From the NCBI GenBank assembly GCA_000403255.2, contig KE159582.1:62001-126000 (forward strand): a stretch of 64,000 nucleotides of DNA. The letters run 5' to 3'. The notes under the pieces were generated by a model. The model did no database searches. It was not told the DNA's origin and was given only the letters and a program-made list of their open reading frames with translations. The stretch is from Lachnospiraceae bacterium 3-1. GTDB lineage: Bacteria > Bacillota > Clostridia > Lachnospirales > Lachnospiraceae. Shown here piece by piece: positions 7,973-16,313 of this stretch. How positions within the stretch are numbered: the first letter of the stretch is position 1; every line of letters begins with the position of its first letter. The position numbers and the translations under genes are program-made.

Positions 7973-8668
7973 ATGAGTGTTAGTGGAATAGGACAGAATT
8001 ATTACCGGAATAATGTGGCTTCAGCCCAAAGTAAAAGGAATGTAAGCAATATAGAAAAAGCAGACATTTTTGTGGGCAGGATCATAGGAAAAAACTCAAT
8101 TTCTTCAGAAGATATGACTTTGGAGAAATATAAGAAATATTTTAATGAAAAAATGAACAGTTTGTATACCCACCCTTCACAAAAGAATATGAATTGGGTA
8201 ATCGACATAACAGACACCGCCTATGAGAGAATGCAGTCGGAACCAGAATATGAGAAAAAAATTCTGGACGCACTGGCAAAGAACAAAGCGGTTGATTTTG
8301 GAGGCAATATCCCACAGATGGCATATACCCATATAGATGATACATACGAAAAATGCTATGGCTATACGCAGGGCATGAAAGAAAATGTAGGTTATTCCGG
8401 AAGTTCTTCTTCAAAAAGCAGAAATAGCGCAGGAAGTCAGAAAAAGGCAAGACAGAAGGAACTTCTGGAAGAATATCTTGAGAAGCGACAACAGGCAAAA
8501 GAGTTTCAGCAAAAAGTGCTGGAAGAAAGGATTGCGAAGCAGGATCAGGAAAGAAACAGGTTATTACAGTTATGGAACAATGAGAGGCAGTTAGCGAAAG
8601 CCTCTAATGCCTATGAAGCAAATATTATGATGGAAACTGTTGCAGATGGTAATTCATTGTTTGGCTAG
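7973..8668 (+). CDS. Array protein 4: charged coiled-coil protein with AYEAN tail
   Basis: 231 residues. N terminus MSVSGIGQNYYRNNVA, core motif VIDITDTAYERMQSEPEYEK, a Tyr/Gly-rich middle, then a coiled coil (QKELLEEYLEKRQQAKEFQQ) and LLQLWNNERQLAKASNAYEA near the C terminus. Clear paralogue of array protein 2 (6413), with the middle more divergent than the two ends. Soluble, no export signal seen. Last gene of the first set; a weak terminator-like hairpin follows. Confidence 0.8.
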   Translation: MSVSGIGQNYYRNNVASAQSKRNVSNIEKADIFVGRIIGKNSISSEDMTLEKYKKYFNEKMNSLYTHPSQKNMNWVIDITDTAYERMQSEPEYEKKILDALAKNKAVDFGGNIPQMAYTHIDDTYEKCYGYTQGMKENVGYSGSSSSKSRNSAGSQKKARQKELLEEYLEKRQQAKEFQQKVLEERIAKQDQERNRLLQLWNNERQLAKASNAYEANIMMETVADGNSLFG

Positions 8669-8702
8669 TGGAGGACATTATACATCTGTCCTTTGGATAA
8701 TG

Positions 8703-8727
8703 AAGGCGTATCTAAGATTTGCCTTTT
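8703..8727 (+). terminator. Weak terminator-like hairpin after array protein 4
   Basis: AAGGC and GCCTT separated by 13 bases, followed by TTT. The short stem makes this only a candidate. The rest of 8669-8857 shows no convincing gene. Confidence 0.4.
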
Positions 8728-8856
8728 TGCTCATCTTGTTTAATGGATTTATGCGGGCTATCTAAGAACAGGAGAGAGAATGAAACTCTATGTGCCAGGC
8801 AGAAAACTTTAGACCTAATTGTGCACATTGGAATGAAATAGTTAAATAATAATAAA

Positions 8857-8939
8857 TTTCACACCCAAAATTCCGTATTTGACACCCATTTGGGCAATAC
8901 AGAAAAATAAAAAGCCGATATAAAAATGATAAGGCTTTT
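8857..8939 (+). promoter_or_regulatory. Operator of response regulator 2 with 21-bp direct repeats, and a leader hairpin
   Basis: TTTCACACCC (8857) and TTTGACACCC (8878) are direct repeats 21 bp apart with AAAATTCCGTA between them. Almost the same sequence, spacer included, occurs at 11114 before array protein 5. Downstream, AAAAGCC (8910-8916) and GGCTTTT (8933-8939) form a hairpin in the leader of the regulator gene. The layout suggests autoregulation. Confidence 0.6.
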
Positions 8940-8980
8940 GCCTGTATATGTCATAAAAGCGAAAGGAAATTGTTAAATCT

Positions 8981-9700
8981 ATGAAAATAGCGGTTTGTGA
9001 TGATGATAAAGCGGCAAGGGAGCATATTGTTTCACTGGTAAAAGAGCAGATACAGGACGCAGAAATTATGACTTTTGCAACAGGGGAAGAAATGCTGGAA
9101 GTGCAAAGTACTTTTGACATTTCTTTTCTTGATGTGGAAATGAGGGAAATATCGGGAATGGATGTTGCAAATCATATCCGGCAGGAGGAACAGGGAAACA
9201 CAAAGAGTATTATTATCTTTGTGACAGGCTATGAAAAATATATGAACAGCGCATTTGACGTGTCAGCATTCCATTATCTGTTAAAGCCTATTGATGAAGA
9301 AAAGTTCCGCAGTGTTTTTTTGCGTGCGCTTGATGAGCTGTATGCAGTAAGGGAACGGACAAAACGGTTTATTTTAGTAAGGAACTCCGGCATACAGCAG
9401 AAAGTTTATTTAAAAGATATTTATTACATTGAGAGTGCAAATAAAAAAATTATTATCCACACAAAGATGGGTATACTGGATAGTTATGGAAAAATGAACG
9501 AATGGGAGCAGATGACAGGCCGTGGCTTTTACCGTTGTCACAGGTGCTATCTTGTGAATATGGAGCAAATTGTTTCTTATAATGCCGATACAATCAAAGT
9601 TGTAAATGGAGATAAACTGATACTTGCGCAGAAGAAATATAACGATTTTATCAGACAGTATATGAAATATGCAAAGGATGGAGGGATTGTCAATGTATGA
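8981..9700 (+). CDS. LytTR response regulator 2
   Basis: 239 residues, intact. Receiver domain: CDDD acidic cluster (residues 6-9), phosphoacceptor Asp in FLDVEM near residue 48, FVTGYEKYM and LLKPIDE with the conserved lysine. LytTR DNA-binding domain from about residue 130: YLKDIYYIESANKKIIIH, GRGFYRCHRCYLVNM, KVVNGDKLILAQKKYNDF. It binds DNA as a LytTR dimer on phased direct repeats; the matching repeats at 8857 and 11114 are the natural targets. The stop overlaps the kinase 2 start by 8 bp. It is the intact counterpart of the split regulator at 3277. Confidence 0.92.
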   Translation: MKIAVCDDDKAAREHIVSLVKEQIQDAEIMTFATGEEMLEVQSTFDISFLDVEMREISGMDVANHIRQEEQGNTKSIIIFVTGYEKYMNSAFDVSAFHYLLKPIDEEKFRSVFLRALDELYAVRERTKRFILVRNSGIQQKVYLKDIYYIESANKKIIIHTKMGILDSYGKMNEWEQMTGRGFYRCHRCYLVNMEQIVSYNADTIKVVNGDKLILAQKKYNDFIRQYMKYAKDGGIVNV

Positions 9701-11126
9701 AACAGGGCTGTCTGTTTCCATATACCTTGTAAACAGTATAGTGGGCAGTATCTATATGCAGAAATTTCTCAGGGAAAAGTATCAGAAAAACATTGTCCTG
9801 TTTGCATGGACGGGCCTGTATTTCATTATCCAAAGTCTGGTATTTTATAGGATTGACCGCCTCGATCCGTTTAATGACCTTATGGGAGTGCTTGCGGATA
9901 TAGTATTTGTTTTACTTTTTCAAATGCTGTTGTATAACAAGGATTTCCTGAAGCAGCTATTTGTGGCTGTTAGTTTTGTTGCAGGAAAAGAGATAATCAA
10001 ATATATCATAGTGGTTATAAATTATGGTCAGGGTTGGATGATCAGTAAATTTTCATTGGTTTTATTAAAGAAGATAACTACTATGAAAGAAGTTGAAATT
10101 TGGAGTTATGTTTTTGATATTACCAGAGGACTTGTCCTTGTTTTATTATATGCTTTACTTTTGAGCGTGTATTTCTCCATAATCAGCAGAAAATTTGTCA
10201 GAAAAGATTATCAGTTCCGGATACATGAATATGCTTTTTTAATACTTCCGAGTGTTGCAACTTTATGTATTTCTATCACCCTCAAAACTCTGGTTTTTAT
10301 TGTAGAAAAAGGAATGACAATCATTATGTTTGAGAAAGTACCTGCAACTATGTTTTGGGTGCCTTTTATCTGTCTTTTGCTGTTGGGGGTTGACATAGCT
10401 TCTGTCATACTCTTTCAAAAGTTGATACAGTTAGGCGAAGAAGAACGAAAGAGGTCCATATTGGAAAATCAAATGGCACAGATGCAGCGGGAAATTGAAG
10501 AAATTCAGGATATATATGCCGATATGAGAGGGCTTAGGCATGATATGAGAGGCCATTTGGAAAGTATAGCGGCAGTTATCAGGAGAACCTCTGGAAAGGA
10601 CAGGGAGGAGCTTGACAATTATATTGAAAAAATGGAAACAACAGTCAGTAGGTTAGATTTTGCATATAGGACGGGCAACCCGATTACGGATGTTATCATA
10701 CATCAAAAGAAACAGGAAGCGGAAAAGCAAAATATATTTTTTGAAGCAGACTTTATTTATCCCGATAAGCAGCAGATAGATGTTTACGATATAGGGATTG
10801 TGCTGAACAATGCACTGGAAAACGCAATCGAAGCAAGCAGTACGGCCAGGGGAAAGAAACGTATCAGTCTGCGCTCTTACATGAAAGGAAATTTGTTTTT
10901 TATTGAAGTGGAAAATGATTTTTCGGGTGAAATTATCTTTGATAGTGAAACGGGATTGCCGATCAGCAGCAAAGAGGACAGGAAACTTCATGGTTTAGGC
11001 ATGGAGAATATACAAAGGTGCGCCAAAAAATATATGGGTGATATAGATATAACAATTCATGATATGGGGGATAAAAAGAAGTTTAATCTTACCATTATGA
11101 TGTATGAAAAGTATTTCACACCCTAA
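9693..11126 (+). CDS. Membrane sensor histidine kinase 2, GHKL (AgrC-like) type
   Basis: 477 residues from the ATG at 9693, which overlaps the regulator stop and sits behind GGAGGG. About 250 N-terminal residues form six or seven membrane helices. The dimerisation/phosphoacceptor helix has RGLRHDMRGHLESIAAV, then the GHKL domain with DIGIVLNNALENAIEAS (N box) and HGLGMENIQRCAKKYMGDID (G box). It belongs to the same group as the kinases at 4022 and 14021; the catalytic parts are conserved and the membrane sensors are not, so each probably senses something different. No peptide pheromone gene is adjacent. Confidence 0.92.
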   Translation: MYETGLSVSIYLVNSIVGSIYMQKFLREKYQKNIVLFAWTGLYFIIQSLVFYRIDRLDPFNDLMGVLADIVFVLLFQMLLYNKDFLKQLFVAVSFVAGKEIIKYIIVVINYGQGWMISKFSLVLLKKITTMKEVEIWSYVFDITRGLVLVLLYALLLSVYFSIISRKFVRKDYQFRIHEYAFLILPSVATLCISITLKTLVFIVEKGMTIIMFEKVPATMFWVPFICLLLLGVDIASVILFQKLIQLGEEERKRSILENQMAQMQREIEEIQDIYADMRGLRHDMRGHLESIAAVIRRTSGKDREELDNYIEKMETTVSRLDFAYRTGNPITDVIIHQKKQEAEKQNIFFEADFIYPDKQQIDVYDIGIVLNNALENAIEASSTARGKKRISLRSYMKGNLFFIEVENDFSGEIIFDSETGLPISSKEDRKLHGLGMENIQRCAKKYMGDIDITIHDMGDKKKFNLTIMMYEKYFTP

Positions 11127-11143
11127 ATTCCGTAGTTCACGCC
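11114..11143 (+). promoter_or_regulatory. LytTR-type operator before array protein 5, matching that of response regulator 2
   Basis: TTTCACACCC (11114) and GTTCACGCC (11135) are 21 bp apart with TAAATTCCGTA between them. The 8857 site is the same at nearly every position. The site overlaps the last codons of the kinase 2 gene and lies about 160 bp before the target gene start. Confidence 0.65.
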
Positions 11144-11233
11144 ATATCTATGACCGTCAGGATGAAAAAATACGATAAGTAAAGTAGAAACTGTTAATGT
11201 ACTTAAAAACAGAAACAGAGTTAGTAAAAATTC

Positions 11234-11299
11234 AAGGAGGTCAAATCCTCTGCTCCTGCAGGGGCAGTCGCATTTTCCTTCGGAAAACAAGGAGGATTT
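11234..11299 (+). promoter_or_regulatory. Leader able to hide the ribosome binding site of array protein 5
   Basis: AAATCCTC (11243-11250) is perfectly complementary to GAGGATTT (11292-11299), which holds the RBS. Between them are two hairpins: CTGCTCC/GGGGCAG (11250/11261) and TTTTCC/GGAAAA (11273/11282). An upstream AAGGAGG (11234-11240) can pair with the same CCTC, so two exclusive folds are possible, one exposing and one hiding the RBS. Confidence 0.55.
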
Positions 11300-11302
11300 A
11301 TT

Positions 11303-11989
11303 ATGGTAATTACAGGAATTGGAAACGGCTACAATAATTTGTATGAAAACACTTATGTGTCACAGAAAAATGAGGAGGTAAAGCGGGCAGAAACAAAGGA
11401 AACTTCGTCTACACAGACAGGAAAAGCAAAGAATGAAGCAAACAGCAGTGTGTCAGATTACTATTCCTATCTTGCAAAGAAGTATGATTGCGTTAAGAAC
11501 GGAAATGTCGCAATTTCAGGTGCATATTTAAAAGAGTGCGCAAAGAATGCTGACAAAGCAAAAGAACTGGAAGAAAATCTTGCTTTTTACAAGGAGAGTT
11601 ATAAGAGCGGATACGAAAGTGCAAAGGCAAATGCAAGGGCAATCGGTGCAAGATTGACCAATTACTCAGAAAGCTGGAGTATTGACAGTACAGGAAATAT
11701 AGTCATGCAGGCTTCAACAACTGTGGTGTCTGATACAAAGGGGTGGCGGGAACTGAAAGAAGAGCGTGACGAACGTATCAAGGAAAAAAGAGAGCAGGAA
11801 GAAAAAGAGAAAAAGTTAAAGGAGAAAAAGGAGGAGCGGCAGGAGCAATTAGATAGGACAAAGGAAGATTCCGCGGCATATACCATTGAAGAGATTAGAG
11901 AAAAAGATATGGTGCCAGAGGATGCTGTGTTGATACAGAAAGAAAGACTGGATGATGCTTATTATCCTAAGTTTGATATGAACATTTAG
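11303..11989 (+). CDS. Array protein 5: charged coiled-coil protein with FDMNI tail
   Basis: 228 residues. N terminus MVITGIGNGYNNLYENTYVS has the GIG-x-x-Y pattern of the array. Core NVAISGAYLKECAKNADKAK with ELEENLAFY following matches array protein 1. The hairpin is WSIDSTGNIVMQ. A strongly charged coiled coil (about 150-195, EERDERIKEKREQEEKEKKL onward) precedes the C-terminal PKFDMNI, one of the two tail types in this array. It is the first gene behind kinase 2 and has its own LytTR-type operator and a structured leader. No export signal or enzyme motif is visible. Confidence 0.8.
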   Translation: MVITGIGNGYNNLYENTYVSQKNEEVKRAETKETSSTQTGKAKNEANSSVSDYYSYLAKKYDCVKNGNVAISGAYLKECAKNADKAKELEENLAFYKESYKSGYESAKANARAIGARLTNYSESWSIDSTGNIVMQASTTVVSDTKGWRELKEERDERIKEKREQEEKEKKLKEKKEERQEQLDRTKEDSAAYTIEEIREKDMVPEDAVLIQKERLDDAYYPKFDMNI

Positions 11990-12014
11990 GATATAGGCAC
12001 TTGGTTGAAAAACT

Positions 12015-12047
12015 CTGCCTGCCATCTCTATATGTAATGGCAGGCAG
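12015..12047 (+). terminator. Long perfect hairpin between array proteins 5 and 6
   Basis: CTGCCTGCCAT (12015-12025) and ATGGCAGGCAG (12037-12047) pair perfectly over 11 bp with an 11-base loop. There is no T run directly after it, so it may be an mRNA processing or stability hairpin that lowers expression of the next gene rather than a terminator. Confidence 0.45.
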
Positions 12048-12092
12048 ATGTATGTTTTAAGGTAAGCAGGTTATTTTTAAGGAGGATAAGAA

Positions 12093-12890
12093 ATGTCAAT
12101 AAATATAACAGAAAGACAACTGCTACATCAATGCGAAAAATATGTTGTTGATATGGATAGAGTCAAACAAAAAATAAAACAGGCAGATAAGGACAATACC
12201 GTAGTTACAAGGAATGATGCTGTGGATATTTCAAAAGCCGGTCGTAATGCCCTGGAAAATAAGATATCCGCATTAAGCAGAGCAGGACAGAATAAAGCTG
12301 CCGGAAAACTTTCTCCTGTCAGTTCTTTCAGTGTTATAAGTGATTTTGAAAGAGCAGTATCAGCGGAAAAAGAAGAAGGGATAAAGAGCAATACTTTTGA
12401 CTATCATGTTAATCAAATGGTATCAGCTTACAAAAGGATGCGGAATGGTATAGAGGAAAAATATGCTGATATAGACAGGGAACAGCAATATTATGTTGCT
12501 GATGATGGAAGTATACAGAAATTAACCAAAGAGAAAGAATTAGCAATGCTGGACAAAGCCTATGAAAAGCATAGCAAATTTATGGCAGCCAGTACAGAAA
12601 TATGGGGTAATCTGCAAGGTTTTAAGCCACAGATAACATACCATTCTAGGAGTGCTGACACAGTACAATCTGTTTCCGCAGACAATACCGGGAACAGCGG
12701 GATGAAAGAGCAGGCATATCAGGCATTTATGTATTCTGTCAATAATGAGAATATAAGATTGTTGTCACAGTCAAAAGATGGTTTAAGCAATATTAAACTT
12801 GATTTAGGTATCTCAAGGTCTGCGAGAAATGAATTGAATCATATTTGGGATTATTATAAGGCGGCAACAAAGGGGATTGTATTAAAATGA
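12093..12890 (+). CDS. Array protein 6: soluble helical protein, family unknown
   Basis: 265 residues with RBS AAGGAGG. N terminus MSINITERQLLHQCEKYVVD. It is predicted to be mostly helical and charged but lacks the long Lys/Glu coiled coil and the clear core motif of its neighbours; DAVDISKAGRNALENKI and LGISRSARNELNHIW are the nearest matches to the I-S-x-x-x-L-x pattern. It is the second and last gene of the kinase 2 set and ends at a strong terminator. Assigned to the array by position and general character only. Confidence 0.75.
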   Translation: MSINITERQLLHQCEKYVVDMDRVKQKIKQADKDNTVVTRNDAVDISKAGRNALENKISALSRAGQNKAAGKLSPVSSFSVISDFERAVSAEKEEGIKSNTFDYHVNQMVSAYKRMRNGIEEKYADIDREQQYYVADDGSIQKLTKEKELAMLDKAYEKHSKFMAASTEIWGNLQGFKPQITYHSRSADTVQSVSADNTGNSGMKEQAYQAFMYSVNNENIRLLSQSKDGLSNIKLDLGISRSARNELNHIWDYYKAATKGIVLK

Positions 12891-12896
12891 GAGAGG

Positions 12897-12939
12897 AAAT
12901 CGTCGCATATGGATTAAGTGTTCATAGCGGCGATTTTTT
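12897..12939 (+). terminator. Rho-independent terminator after array protein 6
   Basis: AAATCGTCGC (12897-12906) pairs with GCGGCGATTT (12927-12936) over 10 bp including one G-T pair, followed by a T run. It ends the kinase 2 gene set. Confidence 0.85.
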
Positions 12940-12957
12940 ATTTCCGCGAAGCAACGA

Positions 12958-13037
12958 GCCAAGTGGACATGCTTGCATGTACATTTGGCGACTGCCACGA
13001 GGTCAAATACCCCGTAGCTTGCTGTGGGGTATTTGAC
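12958..13037. repeat. Two consecutive long palindromes, REP-like element
   Basis: First hairpin: GCCAAGTG (12958) with CATTTGGC (12982), enclosing ACATGC-TT-GCATGT. Second hairpin: GTCAAATACCCC (13002-13013) with GGGGTATTTGAC (13026-13037), a perfect 12-bp stem. Neither is followed by a T run. The compact double palindrome in non-coding DNA looks like an extragenic palindromic repeat. The remainder of 13038-13323 is AT-rich with no gene; TTCGTTCCC (13160) and TTCATTCCA (13182) are a weak repeat pair 22 bp apart. Confidence 0.6.
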
Positions 13038-13323
13038 TGAAAATAAACGTGTATTCATAGTGTTATATCATACTTCTGGTTTTTGTGGAAATAGTTAATA
13101 TCGGATAAAAAATGAAAAACTTTAGAATATTCAAGAATTTTTGTAAAATAGTTTTTCCTTTCGTTCCCGAAAAGTAGGCGATTCATTCCATACACCCGAA
13201 AAACAGATTTTTTTTGTCGATATAAAAAGTGTAACGAAGATGAAATAACTTGAAACTTGATGAAGGTTATTTATGGTTCATTACATTTTGTGGATGCCTT
13301 TATAGAATTTGAGGTGATAAATT

Positions 13324-14028
13324 TTGAACATCGCAGTCGTAGATGATGAAAAAGTGATACTGGAGCAGATCAGTGGGCTGGTCAGAAAGCAGATGCCGGA
13401 CTGTTATCTGGAATCCTATGCCACGGGGGAGGGGCTGCTTGAGGCAGTAAAGCGGTTTGACATTGTTTTTCTCGACATACAGATGGATGGCATGGATGGG
13501 ATTGAGACAGCGAGGAGGCTGCGAAAAAAGCAGGATGACATTGTCCTGATATTTGTCACTGGCAACAGGGAGTATGTGTTCGATGCCCTTGACCTGTATG
13601 CGTTCCATTACTTGTTAAAACCTGTGGATGAAGACAAATTCAGGGAAGTGTTGGAACGGGCAGCAGGTGAAGTGGCAAAAAAGAAGGAAAAGAGGGGACT
13701 CTTTATTAAAAGGAGAAACCTTACGCTTGACCAGGCTGACATTCTGTATATTGAAAGCAGGGCAAAAAAGGTGGAAATCCATACTGCCGGGTCAAAGACC
13801 ATCATAGAAATCTATGCAACAATGGAAGAACTGGAGGGGCAGCTTGGGGAAGATTTTTACCGCTGCCACCGTGCGTATATTGTCAATATGGCGCATATCA
13901 CGGAATATGACAATGACAGTATAACCATTACAAATGGAGATAAGATTTATCTGACAAAGAAGAAGTATGGAGATTTTGTAAAAGCATATATGTGGTACCT
14001 GCAGAATGGAGGGATACCCGGTGTATAA
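13324..14028 (+). CDS. LytTR response regulator 3
   Basis: 234 residues. Starts at TTG 13324 behind GAGGTGA, giving MNIAVVDDEK like its paralogues. Receiver domain with the DDE cluster, phosphoacceptor Asp in VFLDIQM, FVTGNREYVF and LLKPVDE. LytTR domain includes LTLDQADILYIESRAKKVEI, GEDFYRCHRAYIVNM and ITNGDKIYLTKKKYGDF. Overlaps the kinase 3 start by 8 bp. Controls, by position, the third and largest set of array genes, the first three of which are directly coupled to the kinase gene. Confidence 0.92.
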   Translation: MNIAVVDDEKVILEQISGLVRKQMPDCYLESYATGEGLLEAVKRFDIVFLDIQMDGMDGIETARRLRKKQDDIVLIFVTGNREYVFDALDLYAFHYLLKPVDEDKFREVLERAAGEVAKKKEKRGLFIKRRNLTLDQADILYIESRAKKVEIHTAGSKTIIEIYATMEELEGQLGEDFYRCHRAYIVNMAHITEYDNDSITITNGDKIYLTKKKYGDFVKAYMWYLQNGGIPGV

Positions 14029-15505
14029 AACGATGGAACTGTTATATATGGCTGTAGTCCTGTTTCAGGGGTACTGTTTACAGTATTTTTTTGGCAGCTT
14101 TTTGGAAAGCAGATGGAAAAGCCGGTGGGATGGTTTGTGTATGGCAGTTCTATATGCCGCAGGACTTTATGGGCTGTCAAGAGTATTTCATCAGGATTCT
14201 GTTATGCGGTATGACGATTATTGGGAAACGGTATGGAAAATGGCATTGTCACTTTGCATTTTATTTGTCCTTGCCATGTGTTTTTATAAGGCATTACGTC
14301 CTGTTTCGGTTTTTCTGGTAATAACTTTTCAGGCGGTGGCAGACATCAGCAGATATGTTACTGTTATCCTGTTTGGCAAAATGGGAGACAGTGTGGTTGA
14401 TATATGGAACTGGTGTGTAGAGAGAGGGATGATCACATCAGACAGGGCTCTTATGCTGACGTTGAATGGCAGTATACTGGCAGTGCAGATTCTCCAGTAT
14501 CTGGTGATTGCCCTGCTGTTCTATGTATCTTTAAGAAAAATTGTGCGGGATTTTAAGGAAAAGGATTATGAAATCCGCAGGACGGAGCTGTTGTTTCTTC
14601 TTACCCCGTCTGCTGCCGGGCTGTTCATTTGCCTGCTACTGCGGATTATCATGGTCACACTGGAAGATAAGGTTCCCAAAATGCTGTATGACAGGTATCC
14701 CATACTGACCATTGTACTTCCGGCAATCCTGCTGTTGTCCCTGCTTTCTATTCTGTATGGGGTAAAGCTGTTTCAGGATATGGTTTACCGGAACAAGGCA
14801 AAAAGTGAGAGGGTTATCCTGAAAAACCAGGTAAAAAACATGCAGGAACATATGGAGGAAATGGAACGCATCTACTCTGAGATACGGGGAATGAAACACG
14901 ACATGAAAAACACCCTTGCCGTGATTGGGCAGCTTTCTATGGAGGAAAAGGATGAACTGCAGGAATATCTGGCTGATTTGAACCAGACCTTTGACCGGCT
15001 GGATATGCGTTTCCGTACAGGGAATACAGTAGCGGATACTTTGCTTAATATGAAATACCATGAGGCGGTGCGTCTGGTTCCGGATTTGGAGATGGATACG
15101 GATAGGCTGGTGTTTCCGCAGGATTTGAAAATCCACAGCTACGATATAGGCATTATTCTTGGTAATGCCGTTGATAATGCCGTCCGGGCGTGCAGGAAAC
15201 TGAAAGAGAAAGAGCCGGAGGCGGAGGCTTTTATCCGGTTCGTATCCATGCAGAAAGGAAACCTTCTTGTACTGAAGGTGGAGAACAGCTTTGATGGGAA
15301 ACTAGTGCGAAAGCCACGGGAGGAATTTCCGGTGACAGATAAACCGGATAAGGAAAATCATGGGATGGGGCTTGTAAATATTAAAAATACGGTAGAAAAG
15401 TATCATGGGACAATGGATTATATGGTAAAGGGCAGGGTGTTTATCCTGTCCATGATGATGAAAAATGAAAGGGGAAATGAAGATGGATTTTGGAGTGACA
15501 AGTAA
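14021..15505 (+). CDS. Membrane sensor histidine kinase 3, GHKL (AgrC-like) type
   Basis: 494 residues from GTG 14021. This start mirrors kinase 2 (GGAGGG, then the start 8 bp later, overlapping the regulator stop); an ATG at 14033 is the alternative. About 260 N-terminal residues are membrane helices. Phosphoacceptor region RGMKHDMKNTLAVIGQ, N box DIGIILGNAVDNAVRACRKL and G box HGMGLVNIKNTVEKYHG. The last 23 bp overlap the start of the first target gene, so sensor and targets are translated from one message. The final 15 codons also appear as a copied relic before the second target gene. Confidence 0.92.
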   Translation: MYKTMELLYMAVVLFQGYCLQYFFGSFLESRWKSRWDGLCMAVLYAAGLYGLSRVFHQDSVMRYDDYWETVWKMALSLCILFVLAMCFYKALRPVSVFLVITFQAVADISRYVTVILFGKMGDSVVDIWNWCVERGMITSDRALMLTLNGSILAVQILQYLVIALLFYVSLRKIVRDFKEKDYEIRRTELLFLLTPSAAGLFICLLLRIIMVTLEDKVPKMLYDRYPILTIVLPAILLLSLLSILYGVKLFQDMVYRNKAKSERVILKNQVKNMQEHMEEMERIYSEIRGMKHDMKNTLAVIGQLSMEEKDELQEYLADLNQTFDRLDMRFRTGNTVADTLLNMKYHEAVRLVPDLEMDTDRLVFPQDLKIHSYDIGIILGNAVDNAVRACRKLKEKEPEAEAFIRFVSMQKGNLLVLKVENSFDGKLVRKPREEFPVTDKPDKENHGMGLVNIKNTVEKYHGTMDYMVKGRVFILSMMMKNERGNEDGFWSDK

Positions 15506-16256
15506 GCTGTGGGAGTATGGTATAAACAACCGTACCAGCGCAATGACAGAAAAGAATATAGACGGAAGTTTTGCGGAAATTGCAGCAGCAAAAGCGGCAG
15601 GTCAGAAGAATATCGCAGGAATGAGCTTCAAGGATATGTGGCAGACGAGGTTTCCGGGGGCATATTATCATACGATGGATGCGTATAAAATTCCGCAAGG
15701 TACATGGGAGAGATACGATTTTCCGCATGAGCAGTTCTTTAATGATAATGTAGATGAGTCTGTGTTGGATTGGAAACCAACAGGAGCAGAACCTAAATTG
15801 ACAGATAAATCAGTGCAATCAAGGATAGATACAACACTTGGAAAAAAAGCCATTGTTGTACCTCCGGCGTTAGAGGAAAAAATGAAGAATGACCCAGCAT
15901 TGGCACAAAAAGTAATGGCTAAAGTGGAAAGATTTATAGTGAATGATGAAGCAACGTTGCCGCCGGGTAGGATATATTCTTGTGTAGTCATATTAGATGA
16001 AAATGGAGAAATTGCACATGCGGCTGGTTCAAGTGGAGGAGGTAATATTGTTGGACCAACAGAGGCAGAACAGCGGCAGTTTGAGGCAGAGCAGGCAGCA
16101 AAGAAGAAACGGCATGAGAAATATGCAAAATTGAATGAGGAAAGTGCCTTGAAACGGAAGATGTTGGAGCAGGAAACAGACAGAAGATATTTCAAGGGCA
16201 GCATAGCAAAGCAGGCGGCTTTCAAAGCGTATGAAAAGAACATTATGGAATTATGA
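15483..16256 (+). CDS. Array protein 7: first of three tandem MDFGVT paralogues
   Basis: 257 residues. ATG 15483 is chosen because AGGGG lies just before it and the three paralogues all align from MDFGVTSKLWEYGI. N-terminal block MDFGVTSKLWEYGINNRTS and KNIDGSFAEIAAAKAA is almost constant among the three. Core motif IVVPPALEEKMKNDPALAQK, hairpin VVILDENGEIAHA, a Glu/Lys-rich coiled coil ending ESALKRKMLEQET, and the tail AFKAYEKNIMEL. Its start lies inside the end of the kinase 3 gene. No signal peptide, membrane segment or known domain. Function unknown; it is probably the ancestral copy of the tandem trio. Confidence 0.82.
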   Translation: MDFGVTSKLWEYGINNRTSAMTEKNIDGSFAEIAAAKAAGQKNIAGMSFKDMWQTRFPGAYYHTMDAYKIPQGTWERYDFPHEQFFNDNVDESVLDWKPTGAEPKLTDKSVQSRIDTTLGKKAIVVPPALEEKMKNDPALAQKVMAKVERFIVNDEATLPPGRIYSCVVILDENGEIAHAAGSSGGGNIVGPTEAEQRQFEAEQAAKKKRHEKYAKLNEESALKRKMLEQETDRRYFKGSIAKQAAFKAYEKNIMEL

Positions 16257-16313
16257 TGCGAAAGTTAATGAGAGTGTTCTTCTTGTTTATGAAAGATGAA
16301 AGGGGAAATGAAA

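Noticed and set aside
8790-8849. Nineteen-codon open frame (MCQAENFRPNCAHWNEIVK) before regulator 2, as a possible signal peptide gene
   Set aside because: No RBS and no AgrD-like features or processing enzyme nearby; probably a relic or chance.
13160-13190. TTCGTTCCC and TTCATTCCA as a LytTR site before regulator 3
   Set aside because: The spacing is 22 bp, not 21, and the half-sites are weak; not enough to call an operator.
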